Shown piece by piece: positions 8,596-17,697 of a stretch of DNA of 64,000 nt. How positions within the stretch are numbered: the first letter of the stretch is position 1; the number at the start of each line of letters is the position of its first letter. The notes under the pieces were generated by a model that worked only from the letters and a program-made list of their open reading frames with translations, was not told the origin of the DNA and searched no databases. Location: assembly GCF_947502895.1 (NCBI RefSeq), contig NZ_CANNBM010000001.1, forward strand, positions 1-64,000, given 5' to 3'. A program made the translations under genes and the position numbers. The DNA is from an uncultured Sulfitobacter sp. GTDB lineage: Bacteria; Pseudomonadota; Alphaproteobacteria; Rhodobacterales; Rhodobacteraceae.

Positions 8596-9600
8596 ATGGC
8601 ACGCAAAAGTGCAGCAAAACAATCATTCAACGTGGTCGTTGTGGGGCAACAAGGCCGTTTGGCCTATGAGGCGTTGCTTTTTGTAGCCTCCCTGCGCGCG
8701 ATGAGCCCCGATTTCACAGGTCGCATCCTGATCGCCGAGCCACAACCCGGACCACGCTGGAGCAAAGACCCCAGTATCCGCAATCAGGCTGTCCGCGATG
8801 CGCTGACCGAAATGGGCGCAGAGATCATCCCGTTTCACACCCAACACTTCGGCGAGACCTATCCCTACGGCAACAAGATCGAAATGCTGCAAGCACTGCC
8901 CAAGGGCGAGCCGTTTGTCTTTTTTGACACCGATACGTTGATCACAGGTGATCTGGCCGCTGTACCGTTTGATTTCGACCGCCCCAGTGCGTCCCTGCGC
9001 CGCGAAGGCACTTGGCCCCAGCCACAACTCTATGGTCCTGGTTATACGGGGCTGTGGAAATCGCTCTATGACAAGTTCGGACTGGATTTTGAATCCTCGC
9101 TGGACCAGAGCCAGCCTGACGAATACTGGCGGCGCTATCTGTACTTTAACGCAGGCTATTTCTTTTACAAATGCCCACATGAATTCGGCGCGCGCTTTCT
9201 TGATTATGCGCTGGCCATTCGTAACGCCCCCCCGGTGGAGCTGTGCGCCCAGAGCTTTGATCCTTGGCTGGATCAGGTCGCCCTACCACTGGTGATCCAC
9301 AGTTTGGGCGGCGGGCGCGATACATTGCCTGATGGTCTGCTGGACGGTGCTGTAAGCTGCCACTATCGTTTGCTGCCCCTGCTCTATGCCCGCGAAAGTG
9401 ATCATGCGGTGGCGGTGCTGGACCACATCGCCATGCCCAACAAGATCAAAAAAGTACTCAAGACCTATGACCCGATCAAGCGGATGATCTATCAGGGGCG
9501 CGGCGCCAAGGCGCGTGCGCTTTTTGATCGTGAAAACCTGCCCCGCAAGGAACAAGCCATTCGCAATCGCCTCAAATCAAATGGCTATTGGATGCGGTAG
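8596..9600 (+). CDS. glycosyltransferase-like (GT-A fold) protein
   Basis: The 334-aa protein starts with a beta-strand (FNVVVVGQQG), and FVFFDTDTLITGDL places a DxD-type metal/nucleotide-sugar motif (Asp111, Asp113) after a hydrophobic strand, as in GT-A enzymes such as GT8 and related families. DPWLDQVALPLVIHSLGG in the second half resembles an acceptor-side region. There is no signal peptide or membrane segment, so it is cytosolic. GAGGGTATTT precedes the ATG. Two bp separate it from the next gene, which argues for an operon. Donor and acceptor are unknown. Confidence 0.6.
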   Translation: MARKSAAKQSFNVVVVGQQGRLAYEALLFVASLRAMSPDFTGRILIAEPQPGPRWSKDPSIRNQAVRDALTEMGAEIIPFHTQHFGETYPYGNKIEMLQALPKGEPFVFFDTDTLITGDLAAVPFDFDRPSASLRREGTWPQPQLYGPGYTGLWKSLYDKFGLDFESSLDQSQPDEYWRRYLYFNAGYFFYKCPHEFGARFLDYALAIRNAPPVELCAQSFDPWLDQVALPLVIHSLGGGRDTLPDGLLDGAVSCHYRLLPLLYARESDHAVAVLDHIAMPNKIKKVLKTYDPIKRMIYQGRGAKARALFDRENLPRKEQAIRNRLKSNGYWMR

Positions 9601-9602
9601 CA

Positions 9603-10610
9603 ATGACGCATGATGCAAAGCGGCTGGGCTGGGTCATCTGCGCCAACATCTCTGATCATCTGCGCAGCGGCCGCGAAAAGGGGCGCTTTTACCAAGGCAC
9701 CCGCAAATTCTCGGGCGGCACCAAAGTCTATCTGGGAGAGCCGTTCTGGGGCATGGGTGGCATGAACCTGCGGGTGGCAGGGTTGCACCGGATATCGCGA
9801 AGCTGGACCCATAGCGTGATCTCTAGTGGCGTTTTGGTAAACCTACGCCCCTATGCGGTTTATTCTGTACGAAAATGGGAGACCCTTGGCGATAACTTTG
9901 CAGTCACGTTCGATACAAAAGACGACGCACTGGAATTTATGGAGCGCGTTCACCAAGCGGTTCGGGACGAGTGGCCTACAAAGATCAAACCTGTCGTAGC
10001 TGAGGGCCCTTGGGGCTCTTTCCAGACAGACCCTTACCATCCCGCAGCAGCCCATCCAGTAGGTGAAACAAGCCTCATCAACCGCGCAGCCCAATACGCC
10101 AAAGCAGCCCATCAGGGGCAGACTCTATGGCGCGGCACACAAAACCCATACTTCAACTACCTGAAACAGAACGTTGATATTGTGAAAAAAATCGAACTGG
10201 ATCCGAGTATTTTAGCTGCCGCTTGGCTACACGGCACACACGCGCGAACAGACAGAGATGCCACAGAACTGGAGGTGCAATTCGGGGGTCGTGTTGCAGC
10301 ACTGGTGCGCGAATTGACCTATACCCACGATCCCGACGGTCAGCCATCAATGCAGGCACAATACGCCGCTGCGCCGTCAAAAAGTGACGCAGCAGCACTG
10401 ATCGAAGCGGCAACCCTTGTCGTGACAACACGCGAAATGCGCATCGATCCACCGAATTGGCCTATCGAAGGCACACGCGCCTATTTGAATAACGCCGCCA
10501 AAATCATGGCGCGGCTGACCCCGCGCAGGGCCTTGCATCAAATGTTGGAGGAGGAGGCATTGGCGACGGGTCGCCATTGGAAGGCAATCCCGCCGCCCCT
10601 TCCAGATTGA
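9603..10610 (+). CDS. hypothetical protein with degenerate RelA/SpoT-type HD domain
   Basis: The 335-aa protein has an unrecognised N-terminal part of about 145 residues (GRFYQGTRKFSGGTKVYLG and following). The C-terminal part follows the layout of SpoT/MESH1 HD hydrolases: AAQYAKAAHQGQ, NPYFNYLKQNVDIV, LDPSILAAAWLHG, VQFGGRVAALVRELT. The key HD pair reads HG (WLHGTH), so the metal-binding Asp is missing and (p)ppGpp hydrolysis is doubtful; the fold may bind a nucleotide or serve as a scaffold. ATG9603 is preferred because it follows the previous stop directly. It is likely translated together with the glycosyltransferase-like gene. Confidence 0.55.
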   Translation: MTHDAKRLGWVICANISDHLRSGREKGRFYQGTRKFSGGTKVYLGEPFWGMGGMNLRVAGLHRISRSWTHSVISSGVLVNLRPYAVYSVRKWETLGDNFAVTFDTKDDALEFMERVHQAVRDEWPTKIKPVVAEGPWGSFQTDPYHPAAAHPVGETSLINRAAQYAKAAHQGQTLWRGTQNPYFNYLKQNVDIVKKIELDPSILAAAWLHGTHARTDRDATELEVQFGGRVAALVRELTYTHDPDGQPSMQAQYAAAPSKSDAAALIEAATLVVTTREMRIDPPNWPIEGTRAYLNNAAKIMARLTPRRALHQMLEEEALATGRHWKAIPPPLPD

Positions 10611-10613
10611 GCT

Positions 10614-11237
10614 TTAGGCAACCGCCGCTGGCGCCGACGGCTTTTGCAGCAGCGTGTAGGTGGCAATAAATGTATCACTTACCTGGCCACGGGCGATATG
10701 GCCCAGCTCGTTACGTTTGCTCCGAGCGCCGACAGATTTTTTGATCACACGCCCGATCTGCTGGTTCAACGATACACGCGCCCGTTTTACCGTAGCTGCA
10801 GTATCATCCTCGTTCATCTCAAGTGCGGCCTCATAGTGCGTCATAAAATCGGGGTCTTTATCCGCTTCACGCACGACTGTGAGGATGAAATTTTCATCGA
10901 ATTTACCCTCGGCATCCAGTTTTGCGGCCAAAGCAACCGTACGATCAATGACCTCCCGTTTAGCACCAAGGCGGCGGGCCAAGGGGCTCTCGCTGCCAGC
11001 TGCGTCAATCACATGATTTTCCACCAGTTTTTGCATATAGTGGGTCAGGTTCATTCCTGCCGCCTTGGCCTGCGCATCCATATATTTACGCACGGCCCTT
11101 TCCAGTGTGAATGTCACTGTGGAGGCTTTGCCGATCTTTTCCAGACGACGCGCACGCCCGCCGGTTTTCTTCACTTCACCATCTGCCTTTGCAGCTTTTG
11201 CCGTTTTCGCTTTGAGGCCTTTTTCGATCTTTGCCAT
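10614..11237 (-). CDS. ribbon-helix-helix-like DNA-binding protein (predicted)
   Basis: From ATG11237 (AGGAACC upstream) the protein has 207 aa. It starts with a Lys/Ala-rich tail (about 1-30), then KASTVTFTLERAVRKYMDA and AGMNLTHYMQKLVENHV, a strand-helix-helix pattern like ribbon-helix-helix repressors. The remainder is helical and charged. A longer start at 11288 would cover the inverted repeat and lacks a good ribosome-binding site. The gene converges with the HD-like gene, with three bp between the stops. The large inverted repeat upstream suggests autoregulation. What else it controls is unknown. Confidence 0.6.
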   Translation of the reverse strand: MAKIEKGLKAKTAKAAKADGEVKKTGGRARRLEKIGKASTVTFTLERAVRKYMDAQAKAAGMNLTHYMQKLVENHVIDAAGSESPLARRLGAKREVIDRTVALAAKLDAEGKFDENFILTVVREADKDPDFMTHYEAALEMNEDDTAATVKRARVSLNQQIGRVIKKSVGARSKRNELGHIARGQVSDTFIATYTLLQKPSAPAAVA

Positions 11238-11255
11238 TTTTGGTTCCTGCCAAAT

Positions 11256-11314
11256 CACATACACATGATCTATGTTGGTATCACACACTCGTCAACATAG
11301 ATTACATGTATGTT
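11256..11314. promoter_or_regulatory. 22-bp inverted repeat, candidate operator
   Basis: The arms at 11256-11277 and 11293-11314 are inverted repeats with 18 of 22 matches. Their inner 10 bp are perfect: ATCTATGTTG at 11268-11277 and CAACATAGAT at 11293-11302, with 15 bp between. The site lies 19-77 bp upstream of the ribbon-helix-helix-like gene, where its promoter should be, and about 170 bp before metY. A dimer of dimers would fit this geometry. Confidence 0.65.
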
Positions 11315-11486
11315 AGCAGCAAGTTCCCACACCCCTGCGCGGCGGATGTTCTAAAATTACGGCCAAAGCAAAACCGCTGTTCTGCACGCCCGATTTGAGC
11401 AGAAGCATTTTCCTATCCGCGCCCGTTCACTTGTTTGTGTTCACGCGATCCCGTATCGCTACGCCAACATTTACAAGGAGAGACCG

Positions 11487-12767
11487 ATGTCACACGGCTT
11501 TGATACACTGCAAATTCACGCGGGCGCCCGCCCCGATCCGTCCACTGGTGCACGCCAGACACCGATCCATCAGACCACGGCCTATGTCTTCCGCGATGCC
11601 GATCACGCCGCCGCATTGTTCAACCTGCAAGAGGTCGGGTTTATCTACTCGCGCTTGACCAACCCCACCGTCGCCGTATTGCAGGAACGCATCGCAACGC
11701 TGGAGGGTGGCGTGGGCGCCGTGTGCTGCTCTTCGGGTCACGCAGCCCAGATCATGGCCCTGTTCCCGCTGATGATGCCTGGCATGAATGTCGTCGCCTC
11801 CACGCGTCTTTATGGCGGCACGGTCACTCAATTCTCTCACACAATCAAACGCTTCGGCTGGGAAGTTAAATTTGTCGATTTCGACGATCTTGACGCTGTG
11901 AAAGCCGCTATTGATGACAACACCCGCGCGGTGTTCGGCGAAGCCATCGCCAATCCCGGCGGCTACATCATGGATGTGCGCGCGATTGCCGACATCGCGG
12001 ATGCCGCTCAGGTACCGCTGATCATCGATAACACCACTGCCACGCCATATCTGTGCCGCCCGATCGAGCATGGTGCGACACTGGTGGTCCATTCCACCAC
12101 GAAATACCTCACAGGCAACGGAACAGTGACAGGCGGCTGCGTTGTGGATTCGGGCAATTTTGACTGGTCCGCCACCGATAAATTCCCGTCGCTGAGCGCG
12201 CCAGAGCCTGCGTATCACGGCCTCAAGTTTCATGAGACATTCGGCAATCTCGCCTTTACCTTCCATGGCATCGCCATCGGCCTGCGCGATCTGGGAATGA
12301 CCCTGAACCCACAGGCAGCACATTATACGCTGATGGGCACAGAAACACTGAGCCTGCGCATGGACCGCCACGTGGCCAACGCCGAGAAGATCGCCAAATG
12401 GCTAGAGGCGGATGACCGCATTGATTACGTCACCTACGCAGGTCTCGAATCATCCCCCTATTACGAGCGGGTAAAGAAGGTCTGCCCGAAAGGCGCAGGC
12501 GGCTTGTTCACCTTCGCCGTCAAGGGCGGCTATGATGCTTGCGTCAAACTGGTCAATGCCCTTGAAGTGTTCAGCCATGTGGCCAATCTGGGCGATACGC
12601 GCTCGCTCATCATCCATTCGGCCTCCACCACCCACCGCCAGCTGACGCCAGAGCAGCAAGAAGCCGCAGGCGCTGGCCCCAACGTAGTCCGCGTGTCCAT
12701 CGGAACCGAAGATGCGGACGATCTGATCGCTGATCTGGATCAGGCATTGACCCAAGCAACTGCCTAA
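11487..12767 (+). CDS. metY: O-acetylhomoserine sulfhydrylase (aminocarboxypropyltransferase)
   Basis: The enzyme makes homocysteine from O-acetylhomoserine and sulfide in methionine synthesis; it is cytosolic and PLP-dependent. The 426 residues match the long Cys/Met metabolism family: TTAYVFRDADHAA, YSRLTNPT, SSGHAAQIMAL, IDNTTATPYLCRPIEHGA, and the PLP lysine near 206 in HSTTKYLTGNG. The C-terminus HSASTTHRQLTPEQ and RVSIGTED is typical. AAGGAGAG lies eight bases before the ATG. The 5' region contains GATTTGAGC, but I could not fold a convincing SAM riboswitch around it. It stands alone between unrelated genes. Confidence 0.92.
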   Translation: MSHGFDTLQIHAGARPDPSTGARQTPIHQTTAYVFRDADHAAALFNLQEVGFIYSRLTNPTVAVLQERIATLEGGVGAVCCSSGHAAQIMALFPLMMPGMNVVASTRLYGGTVTQFSHTIKRFGWEVKFVDFDDLDAVKAAIDDNTRAVFGEAIANPGGYIMDVRAIADIADAAQVPLIIDNTTATPYLCRPIEHGATLVVHSTTKYLTGNGTVTGGCVVDSGNFDWSATDKFPSLSAPEPAYHGLKFHETFGNLAFTFHGIAIGLRDLGMTLNPQAAHYTLMGTETLSLRMDRHVANAEKIAKWLEADDRIDYVTYAGLESSPYYERVKKVCPKGAGGLFTFAVKGGYDACVKLVNALEVFSHVANLGDTRSLIIHSASTTHRQLTPEQQEAAGAGPNVVRVSIGTEDADDLIADLDQALTQATA

Positions 12768-12773
12768 ATTCCT

Positions 12774-12804
12774 TCCTCCGCGCGGTATCCCGCTGCGCGG
12801 AGGA
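12774..12804. terminator. GC-rich hairpin after metY
   Basis: TCCTCCGCGC and GCGCGGAGGA pair over 10 bp around an 11-base loop, directly after the metY stop. No T run follows on either strand, so it is either a weak or Rho-assisted terminator or an mRNA-stabilising stem. Confidence 0.5.
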
Positions 12805-12915
12805 CAAGCTACCTTCGCTGAAATCCGCTTGCGGACCTTTTCACAGGGGCAACTGTGCGGTATTCTCCAACGATACGAAGTTGTTGGTTAACCGGACCCG
12901 TGATAAAGGCAGCGC

Positions 12916-15852
12916 ATGAAGCCTAATTTTGCCCTTTCTCTCTCTTTCGACGGCATCAAGCTGTTGCACCGCGCTGCGGGCGGCTGGCGTGAAGTTGGCG
13001 AAGTTGCTGTTACTTCTGATGACCTTGGCGGGGAGCTTGCCGTTTTGCGCAAGACCGCCAGCAGTCTTGAGCCTGGCGGTGTGCGCACCAAACTGCTGAT
13101 TCCCTCCAGCCAGATCAAATACCTGACCATCGACACAATCGGCCTGTCCGAGGCGGCCTGCCGTAAGGCCGCTGAAGAGGCGCTGCATGATGCGACCCCC
13201 TACGAGGTGCACGAGCTTGCCTATGACATAAGCCTTGATGGCCCCCGCACCCATGTCGCCGCCGTCGCGCGCGAGACATTGGCCGAGGCCGAGGCATTCG
13301 CAACCGAGCACCGTTTTCATCCCGTCAGCTTTGTCGCGGTTCCTGATGATGCACCCTATTTGGGAGAACCATTCTTTGGCCCGACCCAAGGTGCGGCAGA
13401 CCTGCTTGAACCTGAAGAGGTCGTAGAGCCTGACGGCATCGCTGTCGTCATCGTTGGCGCAATACCTGCGCCACAGTCACAGCCCGAGTACGAACCCCAA
13501 CCCGAGCCCGAGATTGCTGTAGAGGCGGAAGAAGAAGAAGCACTCCCCCCTGTTGAAGACACAATTTCAGAAGCAGTCGTTGTTGAACCCGAGCCAGAGT
13601 TCGAGCAACAGCCCGCCCCCAAAGCGGAACCAGTCGCCACCGCACCTGTGGAGCATCCGGACGAGCCAAAGCCTGAACCCGCTGCCGAGCCGAAGCCAGC
13701 CGACGTGACACAGGGCGAGCCACAAGACGCTCAACTGCCATTCGATTTGCAAATCGATCCGACACCCGCAGCCGAGTCTGTACATTTAAGCGCGCCCCCA
13801 GCTAAGCCTGTAACAGCACCCGCCACTGACGCGCCAAAAATAGCCGAAGCCGCACCAGCACCTCCCATAGCGGAGCCGCCCCTAAATGATGAGGCGACTA
13901 CCGTCATTCCAGCCGCTGAAAGCCGCCCCGCTGACGAGCCTCTCAGCGCGGCCACGGCCACCGATACACCTAAGGCAGCGCCAGATACACCGGCAGCACC
14001 GCCTACAGAAGATATACCAAACCCCGCACGCGCCCGCGCGCTAGCCGCTGCTGCGGCAGTGGTAGAACCCGCAAAAACGATGTTCACCACATCGCAAAAA
14101 CCCCCGCAGCCTGCCCCCCAAGCGCCAGTTGTTGACACCTCGGCCAGCGAGAAGTCTGTACCACCCTCGGGTTTCGCCAGCCGCCGTGCGGCCGCACCCG
14201 CCCCCGCCAAACCTCTTGGAGGGGCAGCGCGCGGCCCTGTGGTTGCACCGCTCACCCCCGACAGCAGCTCGCTTGATCAGCCCGCAGCCGTGGCCGATAC
14301 GCCAGCACCTGCAAAAACCGGCTTTCTAAGCCGCCGCAAACCGCGTACCGGCGCTGCCGCTCCGATGCCCGCCCCCGTAGCCCAAGTGGCCGCAGCAGGT
14401 AGCGAAGCAGAGCGTATGACCGTTTTTGGCGCACGCGCCGATACCATTGGCGGCAAACCACGCTTCCTCGGCCTGATCATGACTGTAATCTTGCTGGTGT
14501 TCCTCGCCGGCGTGGCTGCGTGGGCTGCTGTCTTTCTCGATGAAGGCATCGCTGGCCTGATGAAAAAAGACGAAAGCCGCGCAACCGCCTCTGCACCGGA
14601 AAACCAGATCGATCCAGAGATCATCCGCACACCGGACGGTGTCGAGACAGCACAGGAAGAAACGGATGAAGCGGTTCAGGTTGCTGCGCTTGATCCTGTC
14701 TTGTCCGCAGAAGACACCGCAGTCCTCGATGCTCTGCAAGATACACGCCCCGAGCCTGAGCGCCCTGTCATCACCGAACAGGAAGCTGCGGCACGCTATG
14801 CCGTGACAGGCATTTGGCCGCTTGCCCCCGATACGCCCCTGACCGAAGGGGCGGTGACCTCCGATCCTGTATATTTCAGCGGCATTGACACCATCGGAAC
14901 ATCTACTGACGCGATTGCCTTGCCTGCGCCACGCGGGTTTGAAACCGATACCCGTCTTGCTGCAGTTGCGTCACCCCCTCCGTTCGGCCAGCGCACAGAT
15001 ATTGATGAAAACGGGTTGATTGTACCAACTGAAAACGGTGTTGTGACCGCCAGCGGCTTTACCGTTTTTGCGGGTAGCCCACCGTTGAAGCCACCGGCTG
15101 CTACGCTGGCCCGCTTCACAGCCCCCCAAGTCACTGCCCCGCCAGTGCCAACTTCTCCGCTGCTTGGGTTCCGTCCGAAAAATCGCCCTATCGGTCTGGC
15201 TGAACGGTCGGAGCGTGCGCAGCTTGGTGGTGTTTCGCGCAGCGAACTGGCCGCCTATCGCCCCGCATTGCGCCCACGCTCAATTCAGGAGCGCGCCCGC
15301 GCCGCTGAGGATGAAGCCAAGAACAAAGCCGCGCAGGAACAAGAAACGCAAGAGGCGCGGGCAGCAGCGGCAGCCCAAGCGGCAACCGCCGCCGCCGCAG
15401 CAGCGCTTGCCATTCCGCAACCAACTGTCACAGAAACCCCTGTCGCAATCCAGAACGCAACCCGCTTTGCAACGGCGAAATCCATCCGCCCCGATACCCG
15501 TCCGCGCAATTTCGCGCGTATCGTCAAACGGGCAGAGCGTGCGGCACCCAAAGAAACCCGTGTGGCAGCAGCAGCAACTGTTGCACCGCGCACCGTTTCG
15601 CCGAAACTGCCGTCAAAAGCATCGGTCGCGCGCAGTGCAACTGTGAAAAACGCAATCAACCTGCGCAAAGTCAACCTGATCGGCGTTTATGGGAAACCCT
15701 CCAGCCGCCGCGCTTTGGTACGCCTGTCCAATGGCCGTTACCAAAAAGTGCGTGTGGGCGACCGCATAGATGGCGGCCGCGTCTCGGCCATCAGCAACTC
15801 CGAACTGCGTTATGCAAAAGGGGGCCGCAACGTGGTCCTCAAGATGCCCTGA
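12916..15852 (+). CDS. single-TM protein with PilM/GspL-like N-terminus and PilP-like C-terminus
   Basis: The 978-aa protein has four parts. Residues about 1-150 are globular (SLSFDGIKLLHRA, IPSSQIKYLTIDT, YEVHELAYDI, HVAAVARETL) and resemble the actin-like PilM/GspL cytoplasmic domain. About 165-515 is a Pro/Glu/Ala-rich linker. A single TM helix lies near 518-541 (LGLIMTVILLVFLAGVAAW), preceded by basic residues. A second low-complexity, Ala-rich periplasmic linker leads to a C-terminal ~65-residue domain (NLIGVYGKPSSRRALVRL, YQKVRVGDRIDGGRV) like the HR/PilP domain of GspC and PilP. The predicted topology is N-in, C-out. No other secretion or pilus genes are nearby. The domain reading is by eye. 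Confidence 0.65.
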   Translation: MKPNFALSLSFDGIKLLHRAAGGWREVGEVAVTSDDLGGELAVLRKTASSLEPGGVRTKLLIPSSQIKYLTIDTIGLSEAACRKAAEEALHDATPYEVHELAYDISLDGPRTHVAAVARETLAEAEAFATEHRFHPVSFVAVPDDAPYLGEPFFGPTQGAADLLEPEEVVEPDGIAVVIVGAIPAPQSQPEYEPQPEPEIAVEAEEEEALPPVEDTISEAVVVEPEPEFEQQPAPKAEPVATAPVEHPDEPKPEPAAEPKPADVTQGEPQDAQLPFDLQIDPTPAAESVHLSAPPAKPVTAPATDAPKIAEAAPAPPIAEPPLNDEATTVIPAAESRPADEPLSAATATDTPKAAPDTPAAPPTEDIPNPARARALAAAAAVVEPAKTMFTTSQKPPQPAPQAPVVDTSASEKSVPPSGFASRRAAAPAPAKPLGGAARGPVVAPLTPDSSSLDQPAAVADTPAPAKTGFLSRRKPRTGAAAPMPAPVAQVAAAGSEAERMTVFGARADTIGGKPRFLGLIMTVILLVFLAGVAAWAAVFLDEGIAGLMKKDESRATASAPENQIDPEIIRTPDGVETAQEETDEAVQVAALDPVLSAEDTAVLDALQDTRPEPERPVITEQEAAARYAVTGIWPLAPDTPLTEGAVTSDPVYFSGIDTIGTSTDAIALPAPRGFETDTRLAAVASPPPFGQRTDIDENGLIVPTENGVVTASGFTVFAGSPPLKPPAATLARFTAPQVTAPPVPTSPLLGFRPKNRPIGLAERSERAQLGGVSRSELAAYRPALRPRSIQERARAAEDEAKNKAAQEQETQEARAAAAAQAATAAAAAALAIPQPTVTETPVAIQNATRFATAKSIRPDTRPRNFARIVKRAERAAPKETRVAAAATVAPRTVSPKLPSKASVARSATVKNAINLRKVNLIGVYGKPSSRRALVRLSNGRYQKVRVGDRIDGGRVSAISNSELRYAKGGRNVVLKMP

Positions 15853-15903
15853 GGCATAAAACGAGGCAGCTTCCGGCGGATCAACATATCGGTTGATGAC
15901 AAC

Positions 15904-15939
15904 CCAAAAAAAGAAATGCACGGGACAAGGTCCCGCGCA
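15904..15939 (-). terminator. rho-independent terminator of hppD
   Basis: On the minus strand TGCGCGGGAC and GTCCCGTGCA pair (nine Watson-Crick pairs and one G-T) around the loop CTT, followed by TTTCTTTTTTT. It lies 25 bp beyond the hppD stop and faces the convergent 978-aa gene. Confidence 0.85.
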
Positions 15940-15963
15940 CATCCAGATCAAAGCGGGACGGTT

Positions 15964-17073
15964 TTAGCTCGCAGTCAATTCGCCACTGTCGATCTGTTCT
16001 TGCTCGATACTCTCGAACAATGCTTTGAAATTGCCCTCGCCGAAACCGTCATCGCCCTTGCGCTCGATGAATTCGAAAAAGATCGGCCCGATCACCGTCT
16101 TCGAGAAGATTTGCAATAGAATACGGGTCTCTCTGCCTTCTTTACCGTCTACTTCCACAACCCCTTCGCCGTCGATCAGGATGCCATGCTTGCGCATCCG
16201 CTCCAGCGGTTCTTCATGGCCCACAACGCGGGTCTTGCTTAATTCATAATAGGTGGCGGGCGGCGGCGGCATGAATTTCAACCCGTTTTGCGCGATGGCA
16301 TCTGTCGCATCATAGACGTTGCGCGCACCGACGGCGATGTGCTGGATCCCCTCCCCGTTGTACTTCTTGAGATAAGCCACGATCTGCCCCGTCTCACCCC
16401 GATCCTCATTCAACGGTATCCGGATACGCCCGCAAGGTGAGGTCAACGCGCGGCTGAACAGCCCTGTAAATTTACCCTCGATGTCAAAGAAACGGATTTC
16501 GCGAAAATTGAACAGATCCCCGTAGAACCTGAACCACTTGTCCATATTACCTTTGAAGACGTTATGTGTGAGGTGGTCCAAATAGTAAAACCCGACGCCT
16601 TCGGGCTTGGACTGCGCAATCCAGTCGTACTCCCAGTTATAAGGCGAAGTGTCATAATACTGATCCACAAAATACAGCAGCGACCCGCCAATCCCCATGA
16701 TCGCAGGTACATCCAGCACCTTGCCGTCACCTGTGTATTCCTCCGCGCCTTGTGCCACCGCGTGGGCCAGAGCCTTTTGCGCATCCACAACACGCCAGCC
16801 CATTGAGGGCGCACAAGGGCCATGCAACTCCACAAACTTCGCGGCAAAGCTGTCGGGGTCATAATTCAGAACATAGGTGATATCGCCCTGTTGCCAAAGC
16901 TCGATTGCCTTGGACTTGTGGTTGGCCACATGGGCATAGCCCATCTTGCGGAAAACGGCGCGCAGCTCTTCTGGATCAGGTGACGCAAACTCGACAAATT
17001 CAAATCCGTCCGTCCCTGCGGGATTATCGGGGGTGATGGTGCTTTTCGGTGCATCGTGCGGAAACGGACCCAT
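15964..17073 (-). CDS. hppD: 4-hydroxyphenylpyruvate dioxygenase
   Basis: HPPD converts 4-hydroxyphenylpyruvate to homogentisate in tyrosine breakdown; it is a cytosolic non-haem Fe(II) enzyme of the vicinal-oxygen-chelate fold. The 369-aa product has the facial triad His167 (YYLDHLTHNV), His245 (GIQHIAVG) and Glu334 (IFFEFIERKG), and the C-terminal signature is complete. ATG17073 is chosen over an upstream ATG at 17106 because AGGAG lies eight bases before it. The gene is divergent from an Lrp/AsnC regulator, a pairing that suggests amino-acid-responsive control. Homogentisate dioxygenase is not in the window. Confidence 0.95.
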   Translation of the reverse strand: MGPFPHDAPKSTITPDNPAGTDGFEFVEFASPDPEELRAVFRKMGYAHVANHKSKAIELWQQGDITYVLNYDPDSFAAKFVELHGPCAPSMGWRVVDAQKALAHAVAQGAEEYTGDGKVLDVPAIMGIGGSLLYFVDQYYDTSPYNWEYDWIAQSKPEGVGFYYLDHLTHNVFKGNMDKWFRFYGDLFNFREIRFFDIEGKFTGLFSRALTSPCGRIRIPLNEDRGETGQIVAYLKKYNGEGIQHIAVGARNVYDATDAIAQNGLKFMPPPPATYYELSKTRVVGHEEPLERMRKHGILIDGEGVVEVDGKEGRETRILLQIFSKTVIGPIFFEFIERKGDDGFGEGNFKALFESIEQEQIDSGELTAS

Positions 17074-17214
17074 AGCAAAACTCCTGTGCAGTCTGGTTAA
17101 GTCCAAGATACGCGCATGCCTGTGCGAAATTTACGCAATCTAAAGCACCCATATGGTAATTCGCGCGCAAACATCGCACAATAATAGAAAGTAGCGCGAA
17201 AGGTCCGCACAGTT

Positions 17215-17667
17215 TTGGATGAAACCGATAAACGGCTGTTAACCGCATTGCAGCAAAACGCACACCTAACAGCTCATGAGCTGGGTGAGGCACTGAATAT
17301 GTCTGCCTCGCAGGCAGGTCGGCGGCGGCAACGGCTGGAGGCCACTGGCGTGATCGAAGGCTATACCGCCCGCCTTGCCCCGCCCAAGCTCGGCCTTGCT
17401 GTGCAAGGCTTCGTTCAGGTGCATTTGGGAACCCACGGGCCAGAACATTCTGCCAGTTTTGCGCGCCTTATCGCCACCAGCCGCGAGATAGTGAGCGCGT
17501 GGACCATGACAGGGGATGCAGATTATTTGCTGCGGGTCTACTGTAGTGACTTACCCGCCCTTAACAGGCTGATTCACGAAGTGTTGCTGCCCCATAAGGC
17601 TGTTGCGCGTGTGCACAGCCAAATCGTTATGGACCAGTTAAAACGTGATGGTCCCCTACCCACCTAG
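17215..17667 (+). CDS. Lrp/AsnC family transcriptional regulator
   Basis: The 150-aa protein has an N-terminal winged helix-turn-helix (MDETDKRLLTALQQN, then MSASQAGRRRQRLEATGVI) and a C-terminal RAM/AsnC ligand domain (SAWTMTGDADYLLRVYCSDL). The start appears to be TTG at 17215, giving the standard family opening DETDKRLL; no in-frame ATG fits. It diverges from hppD across about 140 bp, so hppD is the likely target and an aromatic amino acid the likely effector. Both are inferences from gene order. Confidence 0.88.
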   Translation: MDETDKRLLTALQQNAHLTAHELGEALNMSASQAGRRRQRLEATGVIEGYTARLAPPKLGLAVQGFVQVHLGTHGPEHSASFARLIATSREIVSAWTMTGDADYLLRVYCSDLPALNRLIHEVLLPHKAVARVHSQIVMDQLKRDGPLPT

Positions 17668-17697
17668 CCCCGCCATCGGCACATTTGAAGGATCCCC

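Noticed and set aside
11380..11486. Possible SAM riboswitch before metY (GATTTGAGC present)
   Set aside because: I could not build the required stem and pseudoknot pairings around it, so there is no support.
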